Shown: positions 18,929 to 28,360 of the stretch, one piece after another | How positions within the stretch are numbered: position 1 is the stretch's first letter | How the letters are laid out: each line of letters begins with the position of its first letter | Assembly (NCBI GenBank): GCA_003209755.1 | Contig: QCPD01000010.1 | Coordinates: forward strand, 1-64,000 | DNA: 64,000 nucleotides | Origin: Prochlorococcus sp. AG-436-C14 | GTDB taxonomy: Bacteria > Cyanobacteriota > Cyanobacteriia > PCC-6307 > Cyanobiaceae | Direction of reading: 5' to 3' | The notes under the pieces: model-generated | Seen by the model: only the letters and a program-made list of their open reading frames with translations | Told to the model about the DNA's origin: nothing | Database searches by the model: none | Translations under genes and position numbers: made by a program

Positions 18929-20044
18929 ATGGCTTACTCAGAGACAAAGGTAGTTCTTGGTGGTCTTGCACATATTCCTATCATTATTGGTTTTTTCTAC
19001 CTAATACGCAGACAATATTCTTTTGGTGCAATCTTGCGAACTGGTAAGAATGCTCTGAGCGAAACAGTTAAAGCTAAAGCTGCTGCTCCTGCAAAAGCTG
19101 CTGCTCCTGCAAAAGCTGCTGCTCCTGCAAAAGCTGCTCCTGCAAAGAAACCTCATGCAGATGTACCGGTTAATACATATAAACCTAAAGCACCTTTTAC
19201 AGGAACAGTAACTGAAAATTATTCTGCACTAAAAGAAGGAGCCATTGGCAAAGTTCAACATATAACTTTTGATATATCTGGAGGAGACCCAGACTTCAAA
19301 TATATTGAAGGTCAAAGTTGTGGAATACTTGCCGCAGGCGAAGATGCAAAAGGGAAGCCACATAGGCCAAGACTTTATTCAATTGCAAGCACAAGATATG
19401 GTGATAACTTTGCAGGAAATACACTTTCATTATGTGTTCGCCAACTTCAGTACGAAAAAGATGGTGAAACAATAAACGGTGTTTGCTCTACCTATTTGTG
19501 CAACCTATCTCCTGGAGATAAAGTTAAAATCAGCGGTCCAGTAGGGAAAGAGATGTTACTTCCAGATGAAGAAGATGCAAACATAATAATGCTTGCCACA
19601 GGTACTGGTATAGCTCCAATGAGAGCGTATTTAAGAAGAATGTTTGAACCAACTGAAATTGAAAAACATAAATGGAACTTTAAAGGTAAAGCTTGGTTAT
19701 TCATGGGTGCACCTAAGACCGCTAACTTGCTCTATGATGATGATTTTGAACACTACAAAGCAAAATTTCCCGAAAATCTTAGATACACAAAAGCAATAAG
19801 CAGAGAACAACAGAATGACAAAGGAGGAAGAATGTACATTCAAGACAGGGTTCTTGAACATGCGGAAGAAATATTCAACATGATTGAGAATCCTAAAACT
19901 CATATTTACTTATGTGGATTAAAGGGAATGGAGCCAGGTATAGATGAAGCAATGACAACTGCAGCTGCTGCAAAAGGTTTAGACTGGTCTGAACTAAGAC
20001 CTAAACTCAGAAAAGCAGGCAGATGGCATGCTGAGACTTACTAG
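18929..20044 (+). CDS. petH: Ferredoxin-NADP+ oxidoreductase with atypical N-terminal segment
   Basis: 371 residues. The last 290 or so are a standard FNR. FAD is bound by RPRLYSIAST and GVCSTYLC, NADP by MLATGTGIAPMRAYLRR and YLCGLKGME, and the chain ends in the usual aromatic Tyr (RWHAETY). It reduces NADP+ with electrons from photosystem I. The N-terminus differs from the CpcD-like domain that anchors FNR to phycobilisomes. Here a hydrophobic segment (residues about 8-26, VVLGGLAHIPIIIGFFYLI) precedes RRQYSFGAI. Then comes a flexible Ala/Pro/Lys linker built of tandem KAAAPA units (residues about 51-73). This suggests membrane tethering instead. Confidence 0.93.
   Translation: MAYSETKVVLGGLAHIPIIIGFFYLIRRQYSFGAILRTGKNALSETVKAKAAAPAKAAAPAKAAAPAKAAPAKKPHADVPVNTYKPKAPFTGTVTENYSALKEGAIGKVQHITFDISGGDPDFKYIEGQSCGILAAGEDAKGKPHRPRLYSIASTRYGDNFAGNTLSLCVRQLQYEKDGETINGVCSTYLCNLSPGDKVKISGPVGKEMLLPDEEDANIIMLATGTGIAPMRAYLRRMFEPTEIEKHKWNFKGKAWLFMGAPKTANLLYDDDFEHYKAKFPENLRYTKAISREQQNDKGGRMYIQDRVLEHAEEIFNMIENPKTHIYLCGLKGMEPGIDEAMTTAAAAKGLDWSELRPKLRKAGRWHAETY
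19079..19147 (+). repeat. 18-base tandem repeat coding the KAAAPA linker of PetH
   Basis: Three identical copies of GCTGCTGCTCCTGCAAAA (19079-19096, 19097-19114, 19115-19132) are followed by a shortened copy lacking one GCT (19133-19147). Exact identity, including third bases, suggests recent expansion by slippage. Copy number is probably variable between strains. Confidence 0.9.
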
Positions 20045-20136
20045 AGAAATAAGAAAGTCTGGAAAGCGATAATTATTAATTACTTTAGAAATATTTTTTC
20101 TATATTTAGTCAATTAATATCAATTTTGTTTTTGGA

Positions 20137-20162
20137 CATCCGACCAACAAAATGTCGGAATG
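20137..20162. repeat. Small hairpin in the zwf leader region
   Basis: CATCCGAC and GTCGGAATG pair with one bulged A around a 9-base loop, about 52 bases before the zwf ATG. There is no U-run on either side. It could be an operator-type inverted repeat or a leader structure; function unknown. Confidence 0.3.
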
Positions 20163-20214
20163 ATTAGAAGCAATTTGGATAATATTTCTCATCTAATTGG
20201 CAAGGAATGTATCA

Positions 20215-21738
20215 ATGAGCATGCCAGTAACAAATCCATTGAGAATCGGTCTTCGCCAGGAGAGAGTAGTTACTCCTCAATGTCTGGTTATTTTTGGTGC
20301 CTCAGGAGATCTGACTCACAGGAAACTTGTTCCTGCTTTATTTGAGCTCTTTAAACAAAGAAGATTACCAAGTGAGTTTGCCGTTTTAGGCTGTGCAAGA
20401 AGACCATGGACTGATGAAATATTTAAAGAAAAAATGGAAGAAGCTCTTTCTTCGCAAATAAAAGAAAGTCCTAAAGAATGGGAACTATTCTCTCAAAATC
20501 TTTTCTATGAACCTGTAGACCTTCAACAACCTGAGCACCTTGTAAAGCTTGGGGAAAGACTTGAAATAATCGATAAGTTGAGAGCTACTCATGGCCATCG
20601 AACTTTTTACCTCTCAGTATCTCCAAAATTTTATGGAAGTGGATGTAGAGCTTTAGCTTCAGCAGGATTGTTGAAAGACCCCAAACGTAGCAGGGTTGTA
20701 ATTGAAAAACCTTTTGGAAGAGACTTCAATAGCGCTCAGTCACTCAATTCTCTTGTTCAGGGTTGTGCTCAAGAAAGTCAAATATTTCGAATAGATCATT
20801 ATTTAGGGAAAGAAACCGTTCAAAATATTCTTGTTCTCAGATTTGCAAACACGATTTTTGAACCTATTTGGAACAGAAATTACATATCGAGTGTTCAAAT
20901 TACCAGTTCTGAAACAGTTGGAGTTGAAGATCGAGCAGGATATTACGAATCTTCAGGAGCTCTAAGAGATATGGTTCAAAACCATCTAACTCAAATGCTT
21001 GCATTAACGGCAATGGAACCACCTGGGCATTTTGATCCAGAAGCCATAAGAAATGAAAAAGCCAAAGTTCTGCAGGCAGTCAAGCTTGCCAATGAAGACA
21101 AGCCTTGGGAATGTTGTGTACGAGGACAGTACTCAAAGGGAGGGAGCGATGCAGATCCCCTCCTTGGATATAGAGAAGAACCAGGTGTTAATCCAAATAG
21201 CACAACCGAAACATATGTAGCCATGAAACTTTTCATAGATAATTGGAGATGGCAGGGAGTCCCTTTTTATGTGAGGACAGGAAAAAGATTAGCTAAAAGA
21301 CTTAGTGAGGTTGTTCTCACATTTAGAGAAGCTCCTGTTCACCTTTTTGATGCAGCAGGAGGATGCCCAACATCAAACCAATTAATTCTTAGAATCCAAC
21401 CAAACGAGGGTGCTGAATTTAGTTTTGAGGTGAAATCACCAGGGTCTGGAATGAGAAGTAGACCTGTAAATATGGAGTTTTCATATGACGAGTCCTTTGG
21501 GGAACCATCAGATGAGGGTTATGTAAGACTCCTAGCTGATGCAATGCTTGGAGATCCAACACTGTTCACTCGAAGCGATGAAGTTGAGGCTGCTTGGCGT
21601 TTATATACTCCTCTTTTAGAGAAGATTGAGGATTCCCCTTGGGAATTACCTGTTTATCCATATGAATCAAGGACATGGGGGCCTACTGAATCAGACTTAC
21701 TTATTGGGAAAGATAAGCTTCTATGGAGAAGACCTTGA
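20215..21738 (+). CDS. zwf: Glucose-6-phosphate 1-dehydrogenase
   Basis: 507 residues from ATG 20215, chosen over an in-frame TTG at 20197 because AAGGA lies 8 bases upstream. It is the first step of the oxidative pentose phosphate pathway, making NADPH in the dark. Coenzyme-binding VIFGASGDLTHRKLVPALF is at the N-terminus, and VVIEKPFGRDF and the active-site RIDHYLGKETVQN are intact. The C-terminal WGPTESDLLI region is complete. opcA, the allosteric activator gene, follows 38 bases downstream, the usual cyanobacterial pair. Expression at the end of the day is expected from the family but not visible here. Confidence 0.97.
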   Translation: MSMPVTNPLRIGLRQERVVTPQCLVIFGASGDLTHRKLVPALFELFKQRRLPSEFAVLGCARRPWTDEIFKEKMEEALSSQIKESPKEWELFSQNLFYEPVDLQQPEHLVKLGERLEIIDKLRATHGHRTFYLSVSPKFYGSGCRALASAGLLKDPKRSRVVIEKPFGRDFNSAQSLNSLVQGCAQESQIFRIDHYLGKETVQNILVLRFANTIFEPIWNRNYISSVQITSSETVGVEDRAGYYESSGALRDMVQNHLTQMLALTAMEPPGHFDPEAIRNEKAKVLQAVKLANEDKPWECCVRGQYSKGGSDADPLLGYREEPGVNPNSTTETYVAMKLFIDNWRWQGVPFYVRTGKRLAKRLSEVVLTFREAPVHLFDAAGGCPTSNQLILRIQPNEGAEFSFEVKSPGSGMRSRPVNMEFSYDESFGEPSDEGYVRLLADAMLGDPTLFTRSDEVEAAWRLYTPLLEKIEDSPWELPVYPYESRTWGPTESDLLIGKDKLLWRRP

Positions 21739-21776
21739 AAAAATTGAATCTAAATTTTTTATTTGAACCAAATTAA

Positions 21777-23084
21777 ATGTCTCCTCAATTAACCCTACAA
21801 ACACCTCTTCAGCTACCTCCAGCTGAAATTCCTACTTATCTGGAGCAACTCTGGTCTCACGAAGAACGAGGAGATAAAGGAGCTAACACTTTTTGTTTAA
21901 TTGTCTGGCAACCTGCTTGGATCGAACAAAAACTAGTCAAAACTGGAAAAATATCTGGCCCAGTAGTAGGGAGTCAAAGGAATGATCTTATAGAAGCTGC
22001 AAGAGAAATTATTTTGAAAGGAGATCTTCCTAACAGCACTTCACCACTAGATTTCAGAGTTCATTCTACAATTCAATCTAAAGATTTAATTAAAAATGTA
22101 GAAGACCTAAGGGGGCAACACATTGACACCTCAATAAGTAATTTGCAACCTAGAAGATTGATAACCATTGCACCAACAATTGAAAAAGAAAATAATTTAG
22201 AAACATTAGTAGCCGCATATTGTCCTCTTCCTGAAGAAGGAGGAGGCAAAACAGCTTGTGGCGACGTAATTGTTTTAAGAGGTAATAAAACCGCAATCAA
22301 TAATGGTCTTGAGATTGTTGAGACTCTTGTCCCTGACGAACTTCCATCTTGGTTGTGGTGGAATGGAAGAATTGATGAGGCACCTGAATTCCTTAATGCT
22401 CTAGCGCTGCCAAATCGAAGATTAATTATTGATACTGCGCTAGGTGAACCAATAGTCTGCTTAACTTTATTGCTTCAAAGGATTGAATCTGGACAAGCTG
22501 TTAACGACCTTAATTGGCTTCGTCTTAGGGGATGGAGAGAGACCTTAGCTATGGTGTTTGACCCGCTTCAAAGAAGAAATGCACTTGATAATTTACAAAA
22601 AATTGATATTGATATTGATGGGTCTCAAACAGTTCAAGGTCTTTTACTTGCCGCATGGATTGCCGACCGCCTCAACTGGGAACTTGAAGATTTCAGCTGC
22701 TCGAAAAAAGAGCAGCTGAAAGTTAATTTTCTTCGCCCAGACAAAACCCTTGTTGAAGTCGGTATAACTTCTCTACCAATTGGGAAGCCAAGCATAAATC
22801 CAGGTCAAATAGTTGGTCTGAGATTAATTTCAAAAGCCAATAACAAACAAAAAAACGATCTTTGTGTGATTCTCGCATCAGAATCTGGGGAATGTATGAG
22901 ATTAGAAGCTGGAGGTATGGCAAGAATGGAACTTATTGAACAAGTAGTTCCTATTCAAAAAAACTCTTTAGAAAATGATGTTGCTCGTTTACTCTCCAGC
23001 AGCAGAGGCAATACGAGTCCTTTACTTGCTAGTGCGGCACCAATAGCAAAAAAAATGCTTGATTTAGTTAATCACACCAAATAA
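21777..23084 (+). CDS. opcA: Glucose-6-phosphate dehydrogenase assembly protein OpcA
   Basis: 435 residues. In cyanobacteria OpcA binds and activates Zwf in a redox-dependent way. The sequence shows the family features ARRLITIAP-like (LQPRRLITIAPT), CPLPEEGGGKTACGDVIVLRG and LPNRRLIIDTALGEP. The cysteines in AAYCPLPE and KTACGD are candidates for the redox switch, which is an inference. A 12-base perfect inverted repeat lies inside the gene (22691-22721). cobB follows 13 bases after the stop. Confidence 0.95.
   Translation: MSPQLTLQTPLQLPPAEIPTYLEQLWSHEERGDKGANTFCLIVWQPAWIEQKLVKTGKISGPVVGSQRNDLIEAAREIILKGDLPNSTSPLDFRVHSTIQSKDLIKNVEDLRGQHIDTSISNLQPRRLITIAPTIEKENNLETLVAAYCPLPEEGGGKTACGDVIVLRGNKTAINNGLEIVETLVPDELPSWLWWNGRIDEAPEFLNALALPNRRLIIDTALGEPIVCLTLLLQRIESGQAVNDLNWLRLRGWRETLAMVFDPLQRRNALDNLQKIDIDIDGSQTVQGLLLAAWIADRLNWELEDFSCSKKEQLKVNFLRPDKTLVEVGITSLPIGKPSINPGQIVGLRLISKANNKQKNDLCVILASESGECMRLEAGGMARMELIEQVVPIQKNSLENDVARLLSSSRGNTSPLLASAAPIAKKMLDLVNHTK
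22691..22721. repeat. 12-base perfect inverted repeat inside opcA
   Basis: TTTCAGCTGCTC (22691-22702) and its exact complement (22710-22721) surround the loop GAAAAAA, coding for DFSCSKKEQLK. It is a strong G+C-containing stem in an AT-rich gene, with no U-run behind it. It could pause transcription or translation, or be chance. Confidence 0.6.
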
Positions 23085-23097
23085 ATATAGTCAGTAG

Positions 23098-24453
23098 ATG
23101 GCATGCGTAATCTCAGCTATATCAAGTAATAGTGGTAAAACTCTTTTAAGTCTTCTTTTAATTTCTTGGTTAAAAAGTATTAATAAAACAGTACAAACTT
23201 TTAAAGTTGGACCTGATTATTTAGACCCTCAACAACTCACAGCGGTATCAAAAAAAGCTTGTCGCAATCTTGATTTAATTCTCTCTGGTGAAAGTTGGGT
23301 AAAAGAAAATTTCAATCACTTCGGAGGATTAACTGATTATTCTTTTGTTGAAGGGGTAATGGGATTATTCGATGGAATTGGCAGTAGTTCAAAAGGTAGT
23401 ACAGCTCAATTGGCTAAGGTTTTAAATCTGCCAATAGTACTTATTGTTGATGCAAAAGGCCAGGCTGCCTCATTAGCAGCTTTAATAAAAGGATTTAAAG
23501 AACACGATAAGGAATTAAAAATTGCAGGAGTGGTTCTCAATAATGTTCAAACCCCTAGACATGAAAAAATATTATTAGAGGTTCTTAATCAAATCAATAT
23601 CAAGTCATTGGGTTATCTTCCACCATCCAAGGACTTATATCTACCAGAAAGACATTTAGGTTTAGCCCCATCTCATGAAATTCTTGACTTAGAAATTAAA
23701 GTTAAAAAGTGGGCATCAATAGCTAAAGATTATCTAGACCTTGAAAGTTTTAGAAAGCTTTTATTACCTCCAAAATGTAACAAAAAATTAATTAAGTTCT
23801 TACCAAAGAAAGAATCAATATTTATCAACCCAATAGCCATAGCTGAAGATGAAGCTTTCCATTTTAGGTATCAAGAAACAAAAGAATTATTAGAAGAAAA
23901 TGGAATGCCAACTATTACTTGGAAACCTCTTGAAAACGAACAGATCCCAAAAGAAGCTAAAGGATTAATAATTCCTGGTGGTTTTCCTGAGCAACATGCG
24001 AAAAAATTAAGTAATTCAACGATAAGTCTAAACTCAATAAAAATCTTTTCAAAAAAGTATCCTATATACGCTGAATGTGGAGGAATGATGCTTTTAGGTA
24101 AAAGTATATTTGATATTGAAGGGAGGGAGTATTCAATGGCTGGAATACTCCCTTTTAAGTCTAAGAAGGGTAATTTAAAAATTGGATATAGAGAAGCAAT
24201 AAGTAAAAATAAATCGCCTATTACTATTCCTGGCAATAAACTAATTGGACATGAATTTCATCGCTGGGAAATAATAAATGAAAGCTATAATAAAAAAATA
24301 AATCGCCTATGGGATATCAAAGGATGGGATTTGGAGAATAAAAATGAAGGTTTTTGTAATGGTTTAATTCATGCAAGCTGGATACATCTACATTGGGCAA
24401 GTTCTCCTCATATTTTAGAAAATTGGAAAAGAAGTGTCATGAATAATACTTAA
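23098..24453 (+). CDS. cbiA: Cobyrinic acid a,c-diamide synthase
   Basis: 451 residues, ATG 23098. Amidates the a and c side chains of cobyrinic acid in (pseudo)cobalamin synthesis, using ATP and glutamine. The N-terminal P-loop-like ISSNSGKTLLSLLLI, then FKVGPDYLDP and VEGVMGLFDG, belong to the synthetase domain. The C-terminal type I amidotransferase domain has IIPGGFPEQHA, the nucleophile Cys in YAECGGMMLLG, and a final HASWIHLHW. It probably shares a transcript with zwf-opcA (13-base spacing). Confidence 0.93.
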   Translation: MACVISAISSNSGKTLLSLLLISWLKSINKTVQTFKVGPDYLDPQQLTAVSKKACRNLDLILSGESWVKENFNHFGGLTDYSFVEGVMGLFDGIGSSSKGSTAQLAKVLNLPIVLIVDAKGQAASLAALIKGFKEHDKELKIAGVVLNNVQTPRHEKILLEVLNQINIKSLGYLPPSKDLYLPERHLGLAPSHEILDLEIKVKKWASIAKDYLDLESFRKLLLPPKCNKKLIKFLPKKESIFINPIAIAEDEAFHFRYQETKELLEENGMPTITWKPLENEQIPKEAKGLIIPGGFPEQHAKKLSNSTISLNSIKIFSKKYPIYAECGGMMLLGKSIFDIEGREYSMAGILPFKSKKGNLKIGYREAISKNKSPITIPGNKLIGHEFHRWEIINESYNKKINRLWDIKGWDLENKNEGFCNGLIHASWIHLHWASSPHILENWKRSVMNNT

Positions 24454-24486
24454 ATAAATCTATTTTTAAAAATAACTTTATTTAAA

Positions 24487-25947
24487 TTACTCGATTAATA
24501 ATTTCTCTAAAAGAGCTTGATTCGTCTTGCATGTTTTATCACCAACAATCCATACTCCTTTGCTCGCTCTGCTTACAGCAACGTATACAAGTCGTCTTCT
24601 AAATTCAAGATCTTTAGGCCAAAAGACATCAGAAGTTATGAACACTTCCCCAAAAGTACTTCCTTGACTCCTATGAATTGTAAGAACAGAAGCAGGTCCT
24701 AAAGAAGCGAATGAATCTCTAATAAAAAAGAATAGTTTCCAAATCGAAGCACTATTTTTTTTTTCTCTCACCCTTGCTTGATTGCTCAATTGATTCAAAG
24801 AAAGATCCAATTCATCACGGGATTTAGAACCTATTTGAGGCATTAACCTCAAAGAAAATTCTTTTTGATCACATCTGACTTTAGCTATCTGGGTTTCAAT
24901 AACAGGTAAAGGAGTTTCAAAATCTTGATGAATTCCCAAAGAGGACAAGTCAAAACTATTTGGGATAACATCTTCTACCACCATCTCTCTATTAGAACTA
25001 ATCAAAATATCTGGTTCTTCTCCAACCTCATCCTCATTTAATGATGCATTTACCATGACAGCTTTACGGCTAATTAAAACCTCCCCAGGTAAAACCTGAT
25101 ATTGATCTGCCATCTCACCATGAATAGCTCTTCTTGCATGAGGAACTAAATTATCAACAATTCGATTGGTATAACACAAAATCCTTGCTCTATCGTGATC
25201 ATCCTTTAAGGAAGATAACTTTAATGATGATTTAGCTTTTTCAAGCCAGCTATTTCTATCTAATATTCCAACTTTACCTTTCCTAGAATTAATAATTGGC
25301 AATATTGGAGGCTGCTTACAAGGAAATTGCCCGTCTCTAATTATGTTTGCCAATTTCAGAACAGGTCCTTGATGACGAACGACTTCTCTAAGTTCAGTAT
25401 TCACTGCTCGTTTCATTAAAAAAACTGAGCTAGAACTTTCTCCCACTGGTGGGAGTTGAGCAGGATCACCAACAAAAACCAAACGAGTCGAGTTACATCT
25501 CGCGCATTCAAGAGTTATCTCCAATAATTTAGAATCAATCATTGATGCTTCATCAATTAAAACAAGTCCTAAATTCTCCAAAGAGTTCTCGGTTTGATCT
25601 GTTTTTTCGCATATTTCGACATCCGCCTGTCTTTTTAACTTAAGTCGAAGCAAACGGTGAATAGTAGATGGAAACCATGTGGGTTGAATAGATTCACTTT
25701 TCAAACCCTCCCTTAAAACACCTACAGCTTTATGAGTTGGTGCAACCACAGTCCAACACAAGCCTAACTCATCTACTTTTTTTAAAAATTTCATCGATAA
25801 ATATGTTTTACCGCTACCAGCGAATCCCTTCATTACAAAGGGTTGAAAGGAATATGGGGTATTAAGCCATTTACAAAATAAATCAAGAGAATTTTCTTGA
25901 TCTTTAGTTAAAACGACACAATTTTCTTTTGCCTTTGCTTCTTTCAC
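24487..25947 (-). CDS. SF1 (RecD/Dda-like) DNA helicase
   Basis: 486 residues. Helicase motifs appear in order: Walker A FAGSGKTYLSMKFL (I), VVAPTHKAVGVL (Ia), LVLIDEASMIDS (II), VFVGDPAQLPPVGE (III), a late TIHRSQGSTFGEV (V) and RLVYVAVSRASKG (VI). This is the single-chain RecD2/Dda-like group rather than the RecBCD subunit, as no N-terminal extension is present. It likely unwinds DNA in repair or at replication forks. The start ATG overlaps the stop of the DUF212 gene by 4 bases, so it is last in a crtE-DUF212-helicase group. Confidence 0.85.
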   Translation of the reverse strand: MKEAKAKENCVVLTKDQENSLDLFCKWLNTPYSFQPFVMKGFAGSGKTYLSMKFLKKVDELGLCWTVVAPTHKAVGVLREGLKSESIQPTWFPSTIHRLLRLKLKRQADVEICEKTDQTENSLENLGLVLIDEASMIDSKLLEITLECARCNSTRLVFVGDPAQLPPVGESSSSVFLMKRAVNTELREVVRHQGPVLKLANIIRDGQFPCKQPPILPIINSRKGKVGILDRNSWLEKAKSSLKLSSLKDDHDRARILCYTNRIVDNLVPHARRAIHGEMADQYQVLPGEVLISRKAVMVNASLNEDEVGEEPDILISSNREMVVEDVIPNSFDLSSLGIHQDFETPLPVIETQIAKVRCDQKEFSLRLMPQIGSKSRDELDLSLNQLSNQARVREKKNSASIWKLFFFIRDSFASLGPASVLTIHRSQGSTFGEVFITSDVFWPKDLEFRRRLVYVAVSRASKGVWIVGDKTCKTNQALLEKLLIE

Positions 25948-26459
25948 ACAGAAAAGAATCCAATCATTTGCAAAATATGCAAAGGTGAACCAATGAAGGA
26001 AATACCTGGCAAAGCCACAAGTGGTCCAAGAAGACTTCCTACCAATACTTCGATCTTTGTGTGCCCCAAAGATTCTTTTAAAATGGTCTCTGAAGAGAAA
26101 TTGTTGGAATTATCTTTTGTTATTTGATTTACTTTTGCAGCAATTAAGCCAGCCGATCTTCTTATCCCCGAAGCGTCGTACATCACAATAAAAGCAATTG
26201 TTGAAGCCAAAGCAAATACTGGATCATTAAAACCTAGCTGAAGTCCAACTCCTGCAGCGGTTCCTGTTACCAAAGCCGAATGACTTGAGGGCATACCCCC
26301 TGTTTCTATAAGTACTGACGGCCTCCACCTTTGATTAAAAATCAATTCAAATAGTAATTTAGAAATTTGAGCAAGGCCACATGCTGCTAATCCCCAGGCC
26401 AATACTGCATTATCAAGAATATAAATAAATTGAAACTCGCCTCCTGGATTAATATTCAT
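25944..26459 (-). CDS. DUF212 divergent PAP2-family membrane protein
   Basis: 171 residues, about four transmembrane segments. The PAP2-like signature is seen as [19 protein letters not shown] and [12 protein letters not shown]. The group is related to membrane acid phosphatases and is widespread in cyanobacteria and plants, with no proven substrate. It overlaps crtE upstream and the helicase downstream by 4 bases each (ATGA-type junctions). A link to prenyl diphosphate metabolism is suggested by position only. Confidence 0.88.
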   Translation of the reverse strand: MNINPGGEFQFIYILDNAVLAWGLAACGLAQISKLLFELIFNQRWRPSVLIETGGMPSSHSALVTGTAAGVGLQLGFNDPVFALASTIAFIVMYDASGIRRSAGLIAAKVNQITKDNSNNFSSETILKESLGHTKIEVLVGSLLGPLVALPGISFIGSPLHILQMIGFFSV

Positions 26460-27355
26460 CTATCTCTATTTGTAATGTAATCAGCCAATGCAAGAAGAGG
26501 TTTTGATTTTTCTGGCCAAGGATCTAAAGCATTTTTTGCTTTAGCGACTAAAAGATCTGCTCTCCTTCTTGATTCATCAAGACCAAGTAATTTGGGATAA
26601 GTAGTCTTATCAGCGATTAAGTCCTTTCCTGCTGTTTTGCCCAATACTTCACTACTTGCTGTTACATCAAGAATGTCATCAATTATTTGAAAAGCCAAGC
26701 CAATCCCTCTCGCATAGACACCTAAAGCATCTAGAAGCTTCTGATTAGCTCCGCCAATCAATGCTCCACAAGTGACACATGCCTTTAGCAGAGCTCCTGT
26801 TTTGTGAAGGTGAATGTACTCTAAAGTTTCCAAATCAACTTCTTTCCCTTCACAATCAAGATCAACCACTTGTCCTCCCACTAGCCCAGGAGCCCCTGCT
26901 ACTAAAGAAAGCTCGCCTACTATTTTCAATAATCTCTCTGATGGTATTCCCTCTGTCCGAATTGATACCATCTCAAAAGCTCTTGTTAATAGAGCATCTC
27001 CAGCAAGTATCGCTACCGCATCTCCGTAGACTTTGTGATTGGTAGGACGCCCGCGTCGAAGATCGTCATTATCCATTGAAGGCAGATCGTCATGGATAAG
27101 GGACATGGTATGAATCATTTCAAGAGCAACTGCTGTAGGCAATGCTTTTTCAACTTCGCCTCCAGCGAGTTCGCAGGCAGCAAGACAAAGTATTGGTCTT
27201 AATCTCTTCCCTCCCGCCAAAAGGGAATAACGCATAGACTCTCTTAATTTTTCTGGCTTTTCAGGGCCAAGAGACGCATCCAGCGCGTCCTCAACGCGAG
27301 CTCTAGATTTTTCTAGATACTCAGCGAAGTTAAAAGAAGCGATTGCTTCCTGCAT
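26456..27355 (-). CDS. crtE: Geranylgeranyl diphosphate synthase
   Basis: 299 residues. Trans-prenyl-chain synthase giving C20 diphosphate for carotenoids, the chlorophyll phytyl tail and quinones. The first aspartate-rich motif is [19 protein letters not shown] and the second is [27 protein letters not shown] and [13 protein letters not shown] complete the family pattern. It is first in a tightly overlapping group with the DUF212 and helicase genes. folD lies 42 bases upstream on the same strand. Confidence 0.93.
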   Translation of the reverse strand: MQEAIASFNFAEYLEKSRARVEDALDASLGPEKPEKLRESMRYSLLAGGKRLRPILCLAACELAGGEVEKALPTAVALEMIHTMSLIHDDLPSMDNDDLRRGRPTNHKVYGDAVAILAGDALLTRAFEMVSIRTEGIPSERLLKIVGELSLVAGAPGLVGGQVVDLDCEGKEVDLETLEYIHLHKTGALLKACVTCGALIGGANQKLLDALGVYARGIGLAFQIIDDILDVTASSEVLGKTAGKDLIADKTTYPKLLGLDESRRRADLLVAKAKNALDPWPEKSKPLLALADYITNRDR

Positions 27356-27397
27356 GCAAAAAATCGATTTCTACCAATTCTCTCAGGACATTGTGAT

Positions 27398-28309
27398 TCA
27401 TGGAAGTAAATGACTAATAGTTAAAGGTAATCCACAATGTTTCTGCCACCTATCAACCGTATTTGCTAATAGCATTGTTACTGTCATAGGCCCTACTCCG
27501 CCAGGTACTGGAGAATAAGCTGCTACTTTATCTTCAATTTCAAATATCTTTACATCTCCACAAAGTTTAGTCTTTGTAAGCTCTTTCATATTTTCTTGAT
27601 CAGGCGGAAGTCTGTGAATGCCCACATCAATAACCACGCAATTCTCGCTGACATGATTTTTTCCAATCAGATAAGGTTTGCCAGCTGCAACAACAATTAA
27701 ATCAGCCTCCTTAGTCAAAGAAGGTAAATCTTTAGTTCTTGAATGAGCAACCGTGACCGTCGCATTTGCAGCTTCAAGCATTAAAGCCATTGGCTTTCCA
27801 ACTAAAATGCTACGTCCAACAACTACTGCTCTTTTACCTTCGATTTTTATTTGATTTCGCTCAAGCAGAGACATAACACCTGCAGGAGTACATGATCTTG
27901 GGCCTTTTTCTCCTTTTAACAACTTTCCTAGATTCAAAGGATGTAGTCCATCAGCATCCTTATCAGGATCTATGCTTCTAAGCAAGGTAGCCTCATCAAG
28001 GTGCGCAGGTAATGGAAGTTGCAATAAGATTCCATCAACATTCTTTTTTTGATTCAAGCTTTTAATTGTTTCTTGAAGTTCCTCCAATGAAATATCTTCT
28101 TTTAAGTGCTTTGCAAAACTTCTAACACCTATTCGATCGCAAGCTTTTTCCTTGTAATTGACATAAACTCCGCTTGCAGGATCATTGCCAACTCTAAGGA
28201 CAGCAAGACCAGGAGGACGTTCCGCAACTTCCAACCCAGATTCGATACCCTGTTTAAGTATGAGTTCAATCTCCTGAGCAAGCTTTTTTCCATCTAAAAT
28301 TTTTGGCAT
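27398..28309 (-). CDS. folD: Bifunctional methylenetetrahydrofolate dehydrogenase / methenyltetrahydrofolate cyclohydrolase
   Basis: 303 residues. Interconverts 5,10-methylene-, methenyl- and 10-formyl-THF with NADP. The catalytic Lys lies in [16 protein letters not shown], the folate site in [13 protein letters not shown], the NADP site in [16 protein letters not shown], and the end in [18 protein letters not shown]. All key residues are present. The start ATG 28309 lies 51 bases from the divergent HD-domain gene, so the two share a short promoter region. Confidence 0.97.
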   Translation of the reverse strand: MPKILDGKKLAQEIELILKQGIESGLEVAERPPGLAVLRVGNDPASGVYVNYKEKACDRIGVRSFAKHLKEDISLEELQETIKSLNQKKNVDGILLQLPLPAHLDEATLLRSIDPDKDADGLHPLNLGKLLKGEKGPRSCTPAGVMSLLERNQIKIEGKRAVVVGRSILVGKPMALMLEAANATVTVAHSRTKDLPSLTKEADLIVVAAGKPYLIGKNHVSENCVVIDVGIHRLPPDQENMKELTKTKLCGDVKIFEIEDKVAAYSPVPGGVGPMTVTMLLANTVDRWQKHCGLPLTISHLLP

Positions 28310-28360
28310 AAATAAAATGAATACAATTTCAATTAATCAACGCATTAAACCTAGCGTTAG

